Part shown: positions 9,025 to 17,531 of the stretch, one piece after another
Numbering within the stretch: the first letter of the stretch is position 1
Layout: every line of letters starts with the position of its first letter
DNA from: Pseudomonas sp. 7SR1
Lineage (GTDB): Bacteria; Pseudomonadota; Gammaproteobacteria; Pseudomonadales; Pseudomonadaceae
Assembly: GCF_900156465.1 (NCBI RefSeq)
Contig: NZ_LT707064.1
Coordinates: 372,001 to 436,000, forward strand
Length of the DNA stretch: 64,000 nt
Direction of reading: 5' to 3'
Program-made: the position numbers and the translations under genes
Notes under the pieces: generated by a model
Told to the model about the DNA's origin: nothing
The model's database searches: none
Seen by the model: only the letters and a program-made list of their open reading frames with translations

Positions 9025-9413
9025 ACGACGGCCCCGCCGGAGAAGCTGAAGAACGACAGGAAGAAGCTCGAAGCCGCGAACGCGATGGACAGACCGAACA
9101 CGATCTGGATCAGCTTGCGGAAGCCGCCCGACGTGTCGCCGAAGGCCAGCGCCAGGCCCGTGGCGATGATGATGATGACCGCGACGATGCGCGCCACCGG
9201 CCCCTGGATCGACTCCAGAATGGATTGCAGCGGGCCTTCCCACGGCATCGAAGAACCGGCGGCCTGCGCCGTACCGGCCAGGAACAGCAGCAGCGCGGCC
9301 AGCAGCAGCCCTTGCCCCGCCGGGCGGGCCAGGCTGCGCAGCCGCGCAAGGCTGGACAGGTGGGAAAGCGGATTTACGGAAAAGCGGAAAGCGTGAGCGT
9401 GCATCTGCGTCAT
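9021..9413 (-). CDS. trbC: TrbC, VirB2-like prepilin
   Basis: A 130-residue prepilin with a long N-terminal signal (GLLLAALLLFLAGTAQA, cleavage after about 51) and two hydrophobic helices (IVAVIIIIATGLALAFG; FGLSIAFAASSFFLSFF) in the mature part. Related RP4 TrbC pilins are circularised by the TraF protease, which is encoded at 39354-39944. It overlaps trbB and trbD by ATGA. Confidence 0.93.
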   Translation of the reverse strand: MTQMHAHAFRFSVNPLSHLSSLARLRSLARPAGQGLLLAALLLFLAGTAQAAGSSMPWEGPLQSILESIQGPVARIVAVIIIIATGLALAFGDTSGGFRKLIQIVFGLSIAFAASSFFLSFFSFSGGAVV

Positions 9414-10477
9414 GGCAGTTCTCCAGGTTGGTCAAGGGACGGGGAAGGCGCAGCGGTATCCGCTGCGAGAGGAACCGGCATCAGCTCGGGAAACGGTGTT
9501 TCCTGCGCGTCCGCCAGGCGGTAGCCCACACCGTCGAAGCCGACGACGCGGGCGATGCTTTCGACGCGGCGCTTGCGGCCGCGTCCGGCGATGTGGATCA
9601 CCACGTTGACCGCCTCGGCGATCAGCGCACGCGGCGGGTTCACCGCGACTTCGAGAATCAATTGCTCCAGGCGCAGCAGCGCACCCAGCGCGGAACCGGC
9701 ATGGATCGTGGCGATGCCGCCCGGATGGCCGGTGCCCCACACCTTCACCAAGTCCAGGGCTTCGCCGCCGCGCACTTCGCCGACGATCACGCGGTCGGGG
9801 CGTAGGCGCATCGTGGCGCGCACCAGTTCGGTCATGGACACGACGCCCGCGCGGGTGCGCAGCGGCACATGGTCACGGGCTGCGCATTGCAGCTCGATGG
9901 TGTCTTCGAGCACCAGTACGCGGTCGCCCGTGGCGGCGATCTCGGCCAGCAGCGCGTTCGCCAGCGTGGTCTTGCCGCTGCTGGTCGCCCCGGCGATCAG
10001 GATGTTCTGGCGCTCGCGCACGGCGCGGCGCAGGAACTTCGCCTGCCCGGTGGTCAGGATGCCGTCGGCGACGTAGCGATCCAGGCCGATGATGCTCACG
10101 GCGCGCTTGCGCAGCGCGAAGGCCGGCCCCGGCGCGGCCGGCGGCAGAATGCCCTCGAAGCGTTCGCCGGTTTCGGGCAACTCGGCGGTCAGCAGCGGCC
10201 GTCCGCGATGCACTTCCGCGCCGACGTGCGCGGCCACCAGGCGGATGATGCGTTCGCCATCGTCTTCGGACAGTTCCACGCCCAGCGGCGTGCGGCCCGT
10301 TGAGAGCCGATCCACCCAAAGGGTGCGATCGGGGTTGAGCATGATTTCCACCACGTCGGGGTCGGCCAGCGCGCTGGCGATGACCGGCCCCATTGCCGTG
10401 CGCAGCATCTGGATGCGGCGATCCAGCGAAGCCGCGGTGGATGAGCGTTCGGGCGGGGTCTGCGGAACGGCGCTCAT
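9410..10477 (-). CDS. trbB: TrbB, VirB11-like secretion ATPase
   Basis: A 355-residue hexameric traffic ATPase of the VirB11/GspE class. Walker A GATSSGKT lies at about 163-170; the Asp box (VLEDTIELQ), Walker B (VIVGEVRGGEA) and the His box (GTGHPGGIATIHAGS) are all present. The active site is complete and the length is typical. It overlaps copG upstream and trbC downstream. Confidence 0.97.
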   Translation of the reverse strand: MSAVPQTPPERSSTAASLDRRIQMLRTAMGPVIASALADPDVVEIMLNPDRTLWVDRLSTGRTPLGVELSEDDGERIIRLVAAHVGAEVHRGRPLLTAELPETGERFEGILPPAAPGPAFALRKRAVSIIGLDRYVADGILTTGQAKFLRRAVRERQNILIAGATSSGKTTLANALLAEIAATGDRVLVLEDTIELQCAARDHVPLRTRAGVVSMTELVRATMRLRPDRVIVGEVRGGEALDLVKVWGTGHPGGIATIHAGSALGALLRLEQLILEVAVNPPRALIAEAVNVVIHIAGRGRKRRVESIARVVGFDGVGYRLADAQETPFPELMPVPLAADTAAPSPSLDQPGELP

Positions 10478-10938
10478 GAGGCACGCTCCTGCGCTTCGGC
10501 CAGCGCCGCCGCGTCATCCATTCGCACCGGGTCGGGGTGCAGTTCCTCCACCACGTCGCGCACCAGGCTGCGGCCGCGCAGCAGGTGGCGGCCCAACTGT
10601 TCAACGAATTGCTCGAAGCGTGCCCGGCCCTGGGCGCGCGCCGCGTCCTGATGGGCCTCGGGAACCGGCGTGCTGACGGTCAGGAAGTAGCGGATGAACA
10701 GCGCCAGCGTTTCGATCTGGATGTTCTGGTCGCGCTCCATGCGCTCGACCTGGCGCGACAGGCGATCGAGCCGCTTGGCGATGGCCGCCTCGCGCTGGTC
10801 GCCTGCATCGGGCGACAACCACGATGCGAGCGCCGCCGCGACGATGGACGACTTGGACACGCCTTTCTTGGCGGCCAGTTCTTCGAGGCGCTTGGCGTGC
10901 TCGGGCTGGATGAACAGATTGAGGCGGTATTGGCTCAT
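10474..10938 (-). CDS. Ribbon-helix-helix (CopG-type) protein
   Basis: A 154-residue protein with an N-terminal RHH fold (YRLNLFIQPEHAKRLEELAAKKGVSKSSIVAAAL within residues 3-36) and a coiled-coil C-terminus (DRLSRQVERMERDQN). It sits between traG and trbB in Tn4371-type ICEs and overlaps both genes by ATGA. It may autoregulate the tra/trb operon or serve as a relaxosome accessory; neither is shown here. Confidence 0.85.
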   Translation of the reverse strand: MSQYRLNLFIQPEHAKRLEELAAKKGVSKSSIVAAALASWLSPDAGDQREAAIAKRLDRLSRQVERMERDQNIQIETLALFIRYFLTVSTPVPEAHQDAARAQGRARFEQFVEQLGRHLLRGRSLVRDVVEELHPDPVRMDDAAALAEAQERAS

Positions 10939-12950
10939 AGGTCGATTCCGTCGTTGGGGTCGAGGGAAGCCAGCCGGGCCGTGCGCTGCATGGCCGGGTC
11001 GAGCTGGCCGGGGAGAGATGCAAAACCAGGCAGCGGCAGGTCGTCGTCGTCATCGAGCAGCGCCAGGTCGTTGCCTGCGGGCTGTGGCTCGGGGCTGTAT
11101 TCGGCGACTTCGGATAGCTCCGGCTGACGGCGCGGCCCGCCGTCATCGGCGATGCCGCCCAAGCCATCGGCGGCGGCACTGGTGGCCATGGCGGGGACAG
11201 TGGGGATCGCCAGCCCGCTCCAGTCGTCGGAGCGAACTGGCGGCACGTCGGCATAGCGCCCGGCGGGGAGCGCGGGCGGCGGCAGCACGCGACGCTTGAA
11301 ATTCGCGTCGGCGTAGTAGCGCAGCTTCTTGGCTTTGATCGGTGCCACGCTGGACACCATCACCACGGCTTCGTCGGTCGGAAGCTGCATCACTTCACCG
11401 GGCGTCAGCAGCGGGCGGGCCGTCTCCTGCCGCGACACCATCAGGTGCCCTAGCCACGGAGCCAATCTGTGCCCGGCATAGTTGCGCTGGGCGCGCAGTT
11501 CGGTGGCGGTGCCCAGCGTTTCCGAAACCCGTTTGGCCGTGCGTTCGTCGTTGGTGGAAAACGTCACGCGGACGTGGCAGTTGTCGAGGATGGAATGGTT
11601 CTGCCCGTACGCCTTGTCGATCTGGTTCAGGCTCTGGGCGATGAGGAAGGCGCGAATTCCATAGCCCGCCATGAAGGCGAGCGCCGTCTCGAAGAAGTCC
11701 AGGCGGCCCAGGGCCGGGAACTCGTCGAGCATCAGCAGCAGCTTGTGGCGGCGCTCAATGCCATCGCTGCCATCGAGCGATTCGGTGAGCCGCCGACCGA
11801 TCTGGTTGAGGATCAGGCGAATGAGCGGCTTCGTCCGCGATATGTCCGAGGGCGGCACGACCAGATACAGCGAGACAGGATGCTCGGATGCGATCAGGTC
11901 GGCGATGCGCCAGTCGCAGCGCGAGGTGACTTCGGCCACCGTGGGGTCACGGTACAGGCCGAGGAACGACATGGCGGTGCTCAACACGCCCGAGCGTTCG
12001 TTGTCCGACTTGTTGAGCACTTCGCGCGCAGCGGACGCGACAACCGGGTGCGGTGCATCGCCCAGGTGCTTCGTCGTCATCATCCGGAGCAAGGTCAGCT
12101 CGAACGGGCTGGCCGGGTCGGACAAGAAATTGGCGACGCCGCGCAGCGTCTTGTCTTCACCCGCGTAGAGCACATGCAGGATAGCCCCGACCAGCAGCGC
12201 GTGCGAAGTCTTCTCCCAATGGTTGCGCTTCTCCAGGGCACCTTCGGGGTCAACCAGAATGTCCGCGATGTTCTGCACGTCGCGCACCTCATGCGCGCCG
12301 CGCCGCACTTCGAGCAACGGGTTGTAGGCCGCTGACTTCGCATCGGTCGGGTTGAACAGCAGGCAGTGCGAGAAGCGCGAGCGCCAGCCCGCGGTGATCT
12401 GCCAGTTCTCGCCCTTGATGTCGTGGATGACGGCGGACGCGGGCCAGCTCAACAAGGTGGGCACCACCAAGCCGACGCCTTTGCCCGAGCGTGTGGGCGC
12501 GAAGGTCAGGACGTGTTCCGGGCCTTCGTGGCGCAGGTACTCGTTGCGGTACTTGCCGAGGAACACGCCGGCTGGCTGCGTCAGCCCGGCCTTGCGAATG
12601 TCATCCGCTTCGGCCCAGCGCGCCGAGCCGTAGGTCGTGACCAGGCGTGATTGCCGCGAGCGCCACACCGACATGGCGATGGCCACCACCAGGGCCAGCA
12701 GGCCGCTGCCTCCCGCGATGGCCCCGCCGATGTCGAAGACCTGAGGCGCGTAGGCATCAAAGAAGAACCACCACTCGAACAGCCGCCAGGGGTGATAGAC
12801 CGGCGTGCCGAAGAAATCAAACCACGGCGAGCCAAGGCGTAGTTGATAGCCCAGGGTGGCGGCTGTCCATTGCGTTGCACTCCATACGCCGGCGATCACG
12901 ATGCCGAAAACGGCGGCGATCTGCCCAAACAGCACGCCCTGAGCTTGCAT
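10935..12950 (-). CDS. traG: TraG/VirD4 coupling protein
   Basis: A 671-residue type IV coupling protein that brings the relaxase-DNA complex to the channel. Two N-terminal membrane helices (about residues 8-27 and 75-95), Walker A APTRSGKG at 151-158, and Walker B LLMLDEFPALG with FLIAQSLNQI following. It is the first gene of the tra/trb operon, and 12951-13191 upstream should hold the operon promoter, though I see no strong sigma-70 match. The Asp/Pro-rich C-terminus is typical. Confidence 0.96.
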   Translation of the reverse strand: MQAQGVLFGQIAAVFGIVIAGVWSATQWTAATLGYQLRLGSPWFDFFGTPVYHPWRLFEWWFFFDAYAPQVFDIGGAIAGGSGLLALVVAIAMSVWRSRQSRLVTTYGSARWAEADDIRKAGLTQPAGVFLGKYRNEYLRHEGPEHVLTFAPTRSGKGVGLVVPTLLSWPASAVIHDIKGENWQITAGWRSRFSHCLLFNPTDAKSAAYNPLLEVRRGAHEVRDVQNIADILVDPEGALEKRNHWEKTSHALLVGAILHVLYAGEDKTLRGVANFLSDPASPFELTLLRMMTTKHLGDAPHPVVASAAREVLNKSDNERSGVLSTAMSFLGLYRDPTVAEVTSRCDWRIADLIASEHPVSLYLVVPPSDISRTKPLIRLILNQIGRRLTESLDGSDGIERRHKLLLMLDEFPALGRLDFFETALAFMAGYGIRAFLIAQSLNQIDKAYGQNHSILDNCHVRVTFSTNDERTAKRVSETLGTATELRAQRNYAGHRLAPWLGHLMVSRQETARPLLTPGEVMQLPTDEAVVMVSSVAPIKAKKLRYYADANFKRRVLPPPALPAGRYADVPPVRSDDWSGLAIPTVPAMATSAAADGLGGIADDGGPRRQPELSEVAEYSPEPQPAGNDLALLDDDDDLPLPGFASLPGQLDPAMQRTARLASLDPNDGIDL

Positions 12951-13115
12951 TGACTGGCCTCCGATTTCCCCTGCGCTGATACCTCGTCCGAAAGCGGCAC
13001 AAGGACGTGCCGCATAGCGCGAGGATCAGTGCCGGGTCGGTGCCGGTCAAAGACTGTTATCGAAAGCTAGATGATGAAAAAAGCATCGTTTCAGGCTGCA
13101 AACAACCCAATAGAA

Positions 13116-13144
13116 ACGCCGCAGGCGCGAGCACGCTGCGGCGT
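13116..13144. terminator. Stem-loop between eexN and traG
   Basis: A perfect 9-bp inverted repeat, ACGCCGCAG (13116-13124) and CTGCGGCGT (13136-13144), lies downstream of eexN and upstream of traG, all on the minus strand. No long U-run follows, so it may be a weak terminator or an operator for the traG operon. Confidence 0.45.
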
Positions 13145-13191
13145 GTTGGCAAAGAGAAACCGGGTTTCTTGCGAAGGGCTGGCGATCAGAA

Positions 13192-13449
13192 CTACTGCGG
13201 CGTCTCCGATGGTGTGTAGGGCGTCTTCCCATCGCCGTAGAACCGTTTGCGCGTAGCTTCGGCCACGCGGTTGCAGAGCTCGTCACCCAGCTTAGCCCGA
13301 TCGGTCTTGCATTGCTGGCGCAGCTCCTTCAACCGCGCCGGATCGGCGGCCAGCTCGTCCACGGTCGGCACGTTGGCCTGCGTCGGCGTCTCCGATTGAC
13401 CGCAGGCCGTGAGCGCCGCGATCACCAGCAATGGGGCAATTCGCTTCAT
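13192..13449 (-). CDS. EexN-type entry-exclusion lipoprotein
   Basis: An 85-residue lipoprotein with signal IAPLLVIAALTACGQ (Cys 16) and the block ADPARLKELRQQCKTDRAKL shared with TrbK at 5216-5542. It ends RKRFYGDGKTPYTP, close to the TrbJ C-terminus. EexN proteins in Tn4371-type ICEs are proposed to stop entry of the same element. The start overlaps the LysR gene stop (ATGA), so both are one transcript. Confidence 0.8.
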   Translation of the reverse strand: MKRIAPLLVIAALTACGQSETPTQANVPTVDELAADPARLKELRQQCKTDRAKLGDELCNRVAEATRKRFYGDGKTPYTPSETPQ

Positions 13450-14390
13450 AGCTTGATTTCCTCCTGGGGATCAGGTTCAGGCGGTGGGACGGGCCTGGTC
13501 CCCTTGGGCAATTCGATTGCCTGCACCCGTTCGACGAATCGGGTCAACATTTCGGAGTCTTCCCCTTCGCGCCGCAAAAGGTAGGTGGTCAGTATGGGGG
13601 AGCGCCCGGCCAAGGGCCGGGCCACCACGCCGCATTCCCGACTCGCGACGATATGCGATACGCCGGCTAGACCCAAGGCGAAGCCAGCAGAAACCACCAC
13701 CATCATCAGCTCGAACGAAGTGACACGCTCGACGATTAGCGGGTCGCGGTCTGATCGACGCAGCATGCGTTCTACCTGGCGAGCATGCCCCTCGCACGCC
13801 TGCGGATCGCAGAGCACCAGCGGGAACTGCAGCAATTCTTCCAATGGGATTCGCTTGTGCTTGAGTAGGTGATGCCGTGCTGGCACAGCCACCATCAGCG
13901 GATCGCTCCATACGGCTTCGGCCGTTATGCCGTCACCTACTTCGTCGGATTGAGCAAACCCTACGTCATACAGATCGTCTTGCAGCCCTTTGAGTTGTTG
14001 GGACAGCGAGACCTGGAACAGACGAATATCGATTTCCGGCTCGTCCTCCCGGCACGTTGCCAGCAAGTTCGAGAGACGCGACGAAGTGATGCCGTCGGAA
14101 ACCGCGATTCTCAACTGACCTTGGAAGCCATTGGAAGCCGCTTGCACACTCTCGCGTGCTTGCTTTAAGGCAGTGAACACCCGCGGCACATGCTCAAGAA
14201 ACAGCTTGCCCGCCCTTGTCAAGCGGGTGCTTCGACTGGAGCGAATAAACAACTGCGCCCCCAGATCCTCCTCCAGCTCCTTAATGGTGCGAGAAAGGGG
14301 CGATTGTTCAATGTGCAACCTTTCCGCTGCACGCGCGAAGTGAAGCTCTTCCGCAACCGCGAGAAAGCAACGCAGGTGACGAAGTTCCAT
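13446..14390 (-). CDS. LysR-family regulator next to the conjugation operon
   Basis: A 314-residue LysR regulator. The N-terminal winged HTH (residues 1-60, HLRCFLAVAEELHFARAAER, then PLSRTIKELEEDLGAQLF) is complete, and the effector-binding domain runs from about 90 to 300. In Tn4371-family ICEs a LysR gene at this spot is called traR and is thought to control transfer. It is coupled to eexN and divergent from the tetR at 14525; the space between them marks the left edge of the cargo. Confidence 0.88.
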   Translation of the reverse strand: MELRHLRCFLAVAEELHFARAAERLHIEQSPLSRTIKELEEDLGAQLFIRSSRSTRLTRAGKLFLEHVPRVFTALKQARESVQAASNGFQGQLRIAVSDGITSSRLSNLLATCREDEPEIDIRLFQVSLSQQLKGLQDDLYDVGFAQSDEVGDGITAEAVWSDPLMVAVPARHHLLKHKRIPLEELLQFPLVLCDPQACEGHARQVERMLRRSDRDPLIVERVTSFELMMVVVSAGFALGLAGVSHIVASRECGVVARPLAGRSPILTTYLLRREGEDSEMLTRFVERVQAIELPKGTRPVPPPEPDPQEEIKL

Positions 14391-14461
14391 GCCGTAGTCC
14401 TTGCTTTGGTTATCCCGTCCTCATGGGGGCTGGTGCTTCCTTCCGGCTAACGCAGATGAAG

Positions 14462-14492
14462 TTGGCACGCCATATTTTGTACTGTATAGTAC
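14462..14492 (+). promoter_or_regulatory. Sigma-70 promoter with overlapping operator for tetR operon
   Basis: TTGGCA (14462-14467) and TATAGT (14485-14490) are spaced by 17 bases, a near-consensus promoter. The inverted repeat GTACT-gtat-AGTAC (14479-14492) covers the -10 box, and GGTACA follows, which suggests that the TetR encoded just downstream represses itself and its operon. Confidence 0.6.
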
Positions 14493-14524
14493 GGTACATA
14501 ACATTGCAGCCAAGGACAACTTAG

Positions 14525-15199
14525 GTGGTTAACGATCAGCGCACCTCACCGACAAAGCATCGAACAGCCAAAGGCGCCCAGCGCGTACAAGACTTGATCT
14601 CCGTAGCTGCGGAGCTGTTCTTGGAACGCGGCTTTGAAGGCGTAGCTGTTGATGACTTGATCGCACGCGTCGGTGGCTCACGGAGCAACATCTACAGCCA
14701 CTTTGGCGGCAAGGAAGGACTGTTCCAGGAATCGATGACGGCCATGTGCGCCGAGGTAGCCAAGCCGCTGGAGCAATTGAACATTGGGCAGACGGAACCA
14801 AGCGCTGTGCTTCCGCTGCTCGCTCAGCAACTGCTGAGATCAGCGCTTTCGCCGCGCACCCTGGCGTTGCATCGCCTCCTCGTCAACGAAGGAAGGCGCT
14901 TTCCAGACGTAGCCCGAGCGATGTGGGATGTGAGCTATGGCAAGGCCATCCGCATCCTCTCGCAATGGATTGAGGGACAGCAGCGGCTTGAGCGCGGCTT
15001 GTCCAGCGCCGTGCCAGCGCAAGTACTTGCCGAGCAGTTCATCAGCTTGGTGGCAGCCCATGCCAAGTTGCTCTCCGCGTCAGGGCTGCGTTCTGAGCCT
15101 CTATCCGAAAGCGAAATTGACGACATCGTGAGCTATGCCGTTCGGACCTTTCTCTACGGCGCCTCCAGCCAACCGAACGAAAAGGGAAAGGAGAAGTGA
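14525..15199 (+). CDS. TetR-family regulator of the hydrolase/reductase operon
   Basis: A 224-residue TetR regulator starting at GTG 14525 with AAGGA eight bases upstream. The HTH (about residues 20-66, VQDLISVAAELFLERGFEG then GGSRSNIYSHFGGKEGLF) is intact; the C-terminal AefR-like domain follows. It is the first gene of a plus-strand set with a hydrolase, an aldo/keto reductase, a lipoprotein hydrolase and an alcohol dehydrogenase, and most likely responds to their substrate. Confidence 0.85.
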   Translation: MVNDQRTSPTKHRTAKGAQRVQDLISVAAELFLERGFEGVAVDDLIARVGGSRSNIYSHFGGKEGLFQESMTAMCAEVAKPLEQLNIGQTEPSAVLPLLAQQLLRSALSPRTLALHRLLVNEGRRFPDVARAMWDVSYGKAIRILSQWIEGQQRLERGLSSAVPAQVLAEQFISLVAAHAKLLSASGLRSEPLSESEIDDIVSYAVRTFLYGASSQPNEKGKEK

Positions 15200-15331
15200 A
15201 AAAAGCAATCACTGGGGCTGTCTCCCAGCCTTCCTGCCTGCGCCACCCGAGCACCTACATGAAATTGAATCCCGGGCGGCCAAGTCAAAACCAGCGCATT
15301 TATCGCTTACGCGAAACGAGGTAATCAAATC

Positions 15332-16576
15332 ATGACAGATCACCAAAAGAATCCCGATTCGAACAACGGTCGTGCAGGAAGTGCCGGTACGGCGGCTACT
15401 GCAATTACCTCAAAGCACTGGGCACAACCGAGCTTCTTCAACGACAACGTGCTGCTCGATGCGCTGCTCAAGCACATCCTGGGCCTGATGCCGTATGGCA
15501 TGACCGACTTCGGCGAGGTCATGGACGTGGTGCACCAACTCAAGGGCAGCGACGAAGAGGCCTGGGTCAGTGCCTGGTCCGCACTGGCGAGCCGGTTGCA
15601 AGACCGGGCCGAAGAGGCGGACAGAAAAGGCAGGCGCGTCACTGCGGCCAGCGCCTACCTGCGCGCTTCGACGTACTGGCGTTGCGCGCTGCTGTACTTC
15701 AGTGACTTCGAGGACAAGCGTATGAAGGAGTACGCAGTCGCCAGCGCATCGTGCTACGAGCGCTACATCTCGATGTCGGGCTATCCAGCCGAACGCATCG
15801 AGATTCCTTACGAAGGCAGCTTCCTCCCGGGGTACTTCTACAGGTCCCCCCATGCTGGCGAAAAAGCCCCGCTGCTCATCGTCACACCGGGCCGGGATAC
15901 CTGGGCCGAGGACACCCGCTGGGTTTGCGCAGGCGCGCTTCAACGGGGAATCCACTGCCTTACCTACGATGGTCCAGGCCAGGGCTTCGCGCTTCGTCTG
16001 AACAACCTGACTTTCCGCCCCGACTGGGAGAAGGTTGTGAGCCCGCTGATCGACTTCGCGCTGGAAAAGTTCTCCGAGATCGATGCATCCAAGATCTCAC
16101 TGATGGGCTTGAGCTTCGGCGGCTATCTGGCGCCTCGCGTGGCAGCGTTCGACAAACGCATCAAGCTCTGCATCACCGATCCGGGCAACATCAGCTGGGG
16201 ACGTCAGATCATCGCGCAGCTGGAGCGTTTTGCCGACCAGCCAATGGATCAACTTCCCGAACAGATGCGCAACTTGGTTCGCGACTACGCCTGGAAGCAC
16301 GGTGTGCCGAACACGATCAAGGATGTGGTGCAAGCCCTCCAGGCTTACGACAACTCGGCCATCCTGGACCAGGTGACCTGCGAAACGCTCGTTCTGGACG
16401 GCACTGGCGAGGTCTTCCACGGCGCCAAGCCGTTCTACGACGCCTTGCAGTGCCCCAAAGAATACCTGCTGTTTGATGAGTCCTCGACGGCGCAGTCGCA
16501 TTGCCAGATCGGAGGCTACGCCACGGCCACCGAATACATCTTCGACCGGGTTGCCGAACGGCTTGGGTGCGCCTGA
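15332..16576 (+). CDS. Alpha/beta hydrolase, FrsA/dihydroxypseudooxynicotine-hydrolase type
   Basis: A 414-residue hydrolase with a helical N-terminal cap (about 35-145) and an alpha/beta fold with nucleophile elbow GLSFGG (Ser 261), likely acid Asp 356 (VLDGTGEVF) and His 390 (SHCQIGG). This architecture is that of the DUF1100/FrsA-like esterases, which include C-C bond hydrolases such as 2,6-dihydroxypseudooxynicotine hydrolase; those attack carbonyl compounds as well as esters. The substrate is unknown. SD GAGG lies about nine bases ahead of the ATG. Confidence 0.82.
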   Translation: MTDHQKNPDSNNGRAGSAGTAATAITSKHWAQPSFFNDNVLLDALLKHILGLMPYGMTDFGEVMDVVHQLKGSDEEAWVSAWSALASRLQDRAEEADRKGRRVTAASAYLRASTYWRCALLYFSDFEDKRMKEYAVASASCYERYISMSGYPAERIEIPYEGSFLPGYFYRSPHAGEKAPLLIVTPGRDTWAEDTRWVCAGALQRGIHCLTYDGPGQGFALRLNNLTFRPDWEKVVSPLIDFALEKFSEIDASKISLMGLSFGGYLAPRVAAFDKRIKLCITDPGNISWGRQIIAQLERFADQPMDQLPEQMRNLVRDYAWKHGVPNTIKDVVQALQAYDNSAILDQVTCETLVLDGTGEVFHGAKPFYDALQCPKEYLLFDESSTAQSHCQIGGYATATEYIFDRVAERLGCA

Positions 16577-16630
16577 TCCGCTCGCTTCTCTCAACCTTGC
16601 GACCTGCTCAATTTCTCCCAGGAGTATGCA

Positions 16631-17500
16631 ATGAACACCACCGCTTCCAATCCCCTTGAATTCCGTCTTGGGGGAGACCTCTCCATCAACCGGCTCGGCT
16701 TTGGCGCCATGCGCCTGCCTTGCAATGGTTTCCGCGGTCCGGCTCGCGATCCGGAGACCGGCCGCGCGGTACTGCGCCGCGCCGTGGAACTTGGCGTCAA
16801 CCTGATCGACACAGCCGATTTCTACCAAAGCACAGATGGTGCAGTAAAAGCCAATGCGCTCATCCGCGAAGCCCTGCATCCCTACCCTTCCAACTTGGTG
16901 ATCGCGACCAAGGTTGGTGTCGTTTTCAACTCAGATGGCAGCCACCGACCCGCCACCGGGGCGGAAATGCGCAGGCTCGTCGAGGAGAACCTGGCAAGTC
17001 TGGGGATCAATCGTCTCGACCTGGTGTACCTGCGCATCGGCGAGATGACGGTGCCACATGGCGAGTCGCTGGCCGAGCGCTTCGAGGCGCTGGCCGCATT
17101 GCGCGAAGAGGGACTGATTCGCCATCTCGGCATCAGCAATGTCGATATCGGCCACTTCGACGAGGCCCGAGCCATCGCCCCCCTCGTGGCCGTGCAGAAC
17201 AACTTTCACATCGCCAAGCGCGAGGATCGGAGCCTGCTGCAGGCGTGCGAAGAAGCCGGCATCGCCTTCTGTCCGTTCTTCCCCCTTGGCGGCGGTATGG
17301 GCGAGATCGACGATGGGCGGCTTACCCGTGTGGCGAAGCGGCATGGCGCTACGCCTACCCAGATCGCCCTTGCCTGGTTGCTGGCGTCTTCGCCGGTCAT
17401 GCTGGCAATCCCTGGCACAGGGTCGGTCCAGCATCTTGAAGAGAACGTCGCCGCCGGCGGCATCCGGCTCACTGACGAAGATCATGCCGAACTCGCTTGA
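16631..17500 (+). CDS. Aldo/keto reductase
   Basis: A 289-residue NADPH-dependent aldo/keto reductase. Catalytic Asp 60, Tyr 65 (LIDTADFYQS) and Lys 94 (IATKVG) are present, whereas the usual catalytic His is Arg 135 (LVYLRIGEM), as in a known subset of the family. The C-terminal cofactor site is GTGSVQHLEENV. It has a clear AGGAG site six bases before ATG and follows the hydrolase by 54 bases, so it may reduce the carbonyl product of that enzyme. Confidence 0.86.
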   Translation: MNTTASNPLEFRLGGDLSINRLGFGAMRLPCNGFRGPARDPETGRAVLRRAVELGVNLIDTADFYQSTDGAVKANALIREALHPYPSNLVIATKVGVVFNSDGSHRPATGAEMRRLVEENLASLGINRLDLVYLRIGEMTVPHGESLAERFEALAALREEGLIRHLGISNVDIGHFDEARAIAPLVAVQNNFHIAKREDRSLLQACEEAGIAFCPFFPLGGGMGEIDDGRLTRVAKRHGATPTQIALAWLLASSPVMLAIPGTGSVQHLEENVAAGGIRLTDEDHAELA

Positions 17501-17531
17501 ATCAGTTCGAGGGACGATCTTGGGCCGTGCG

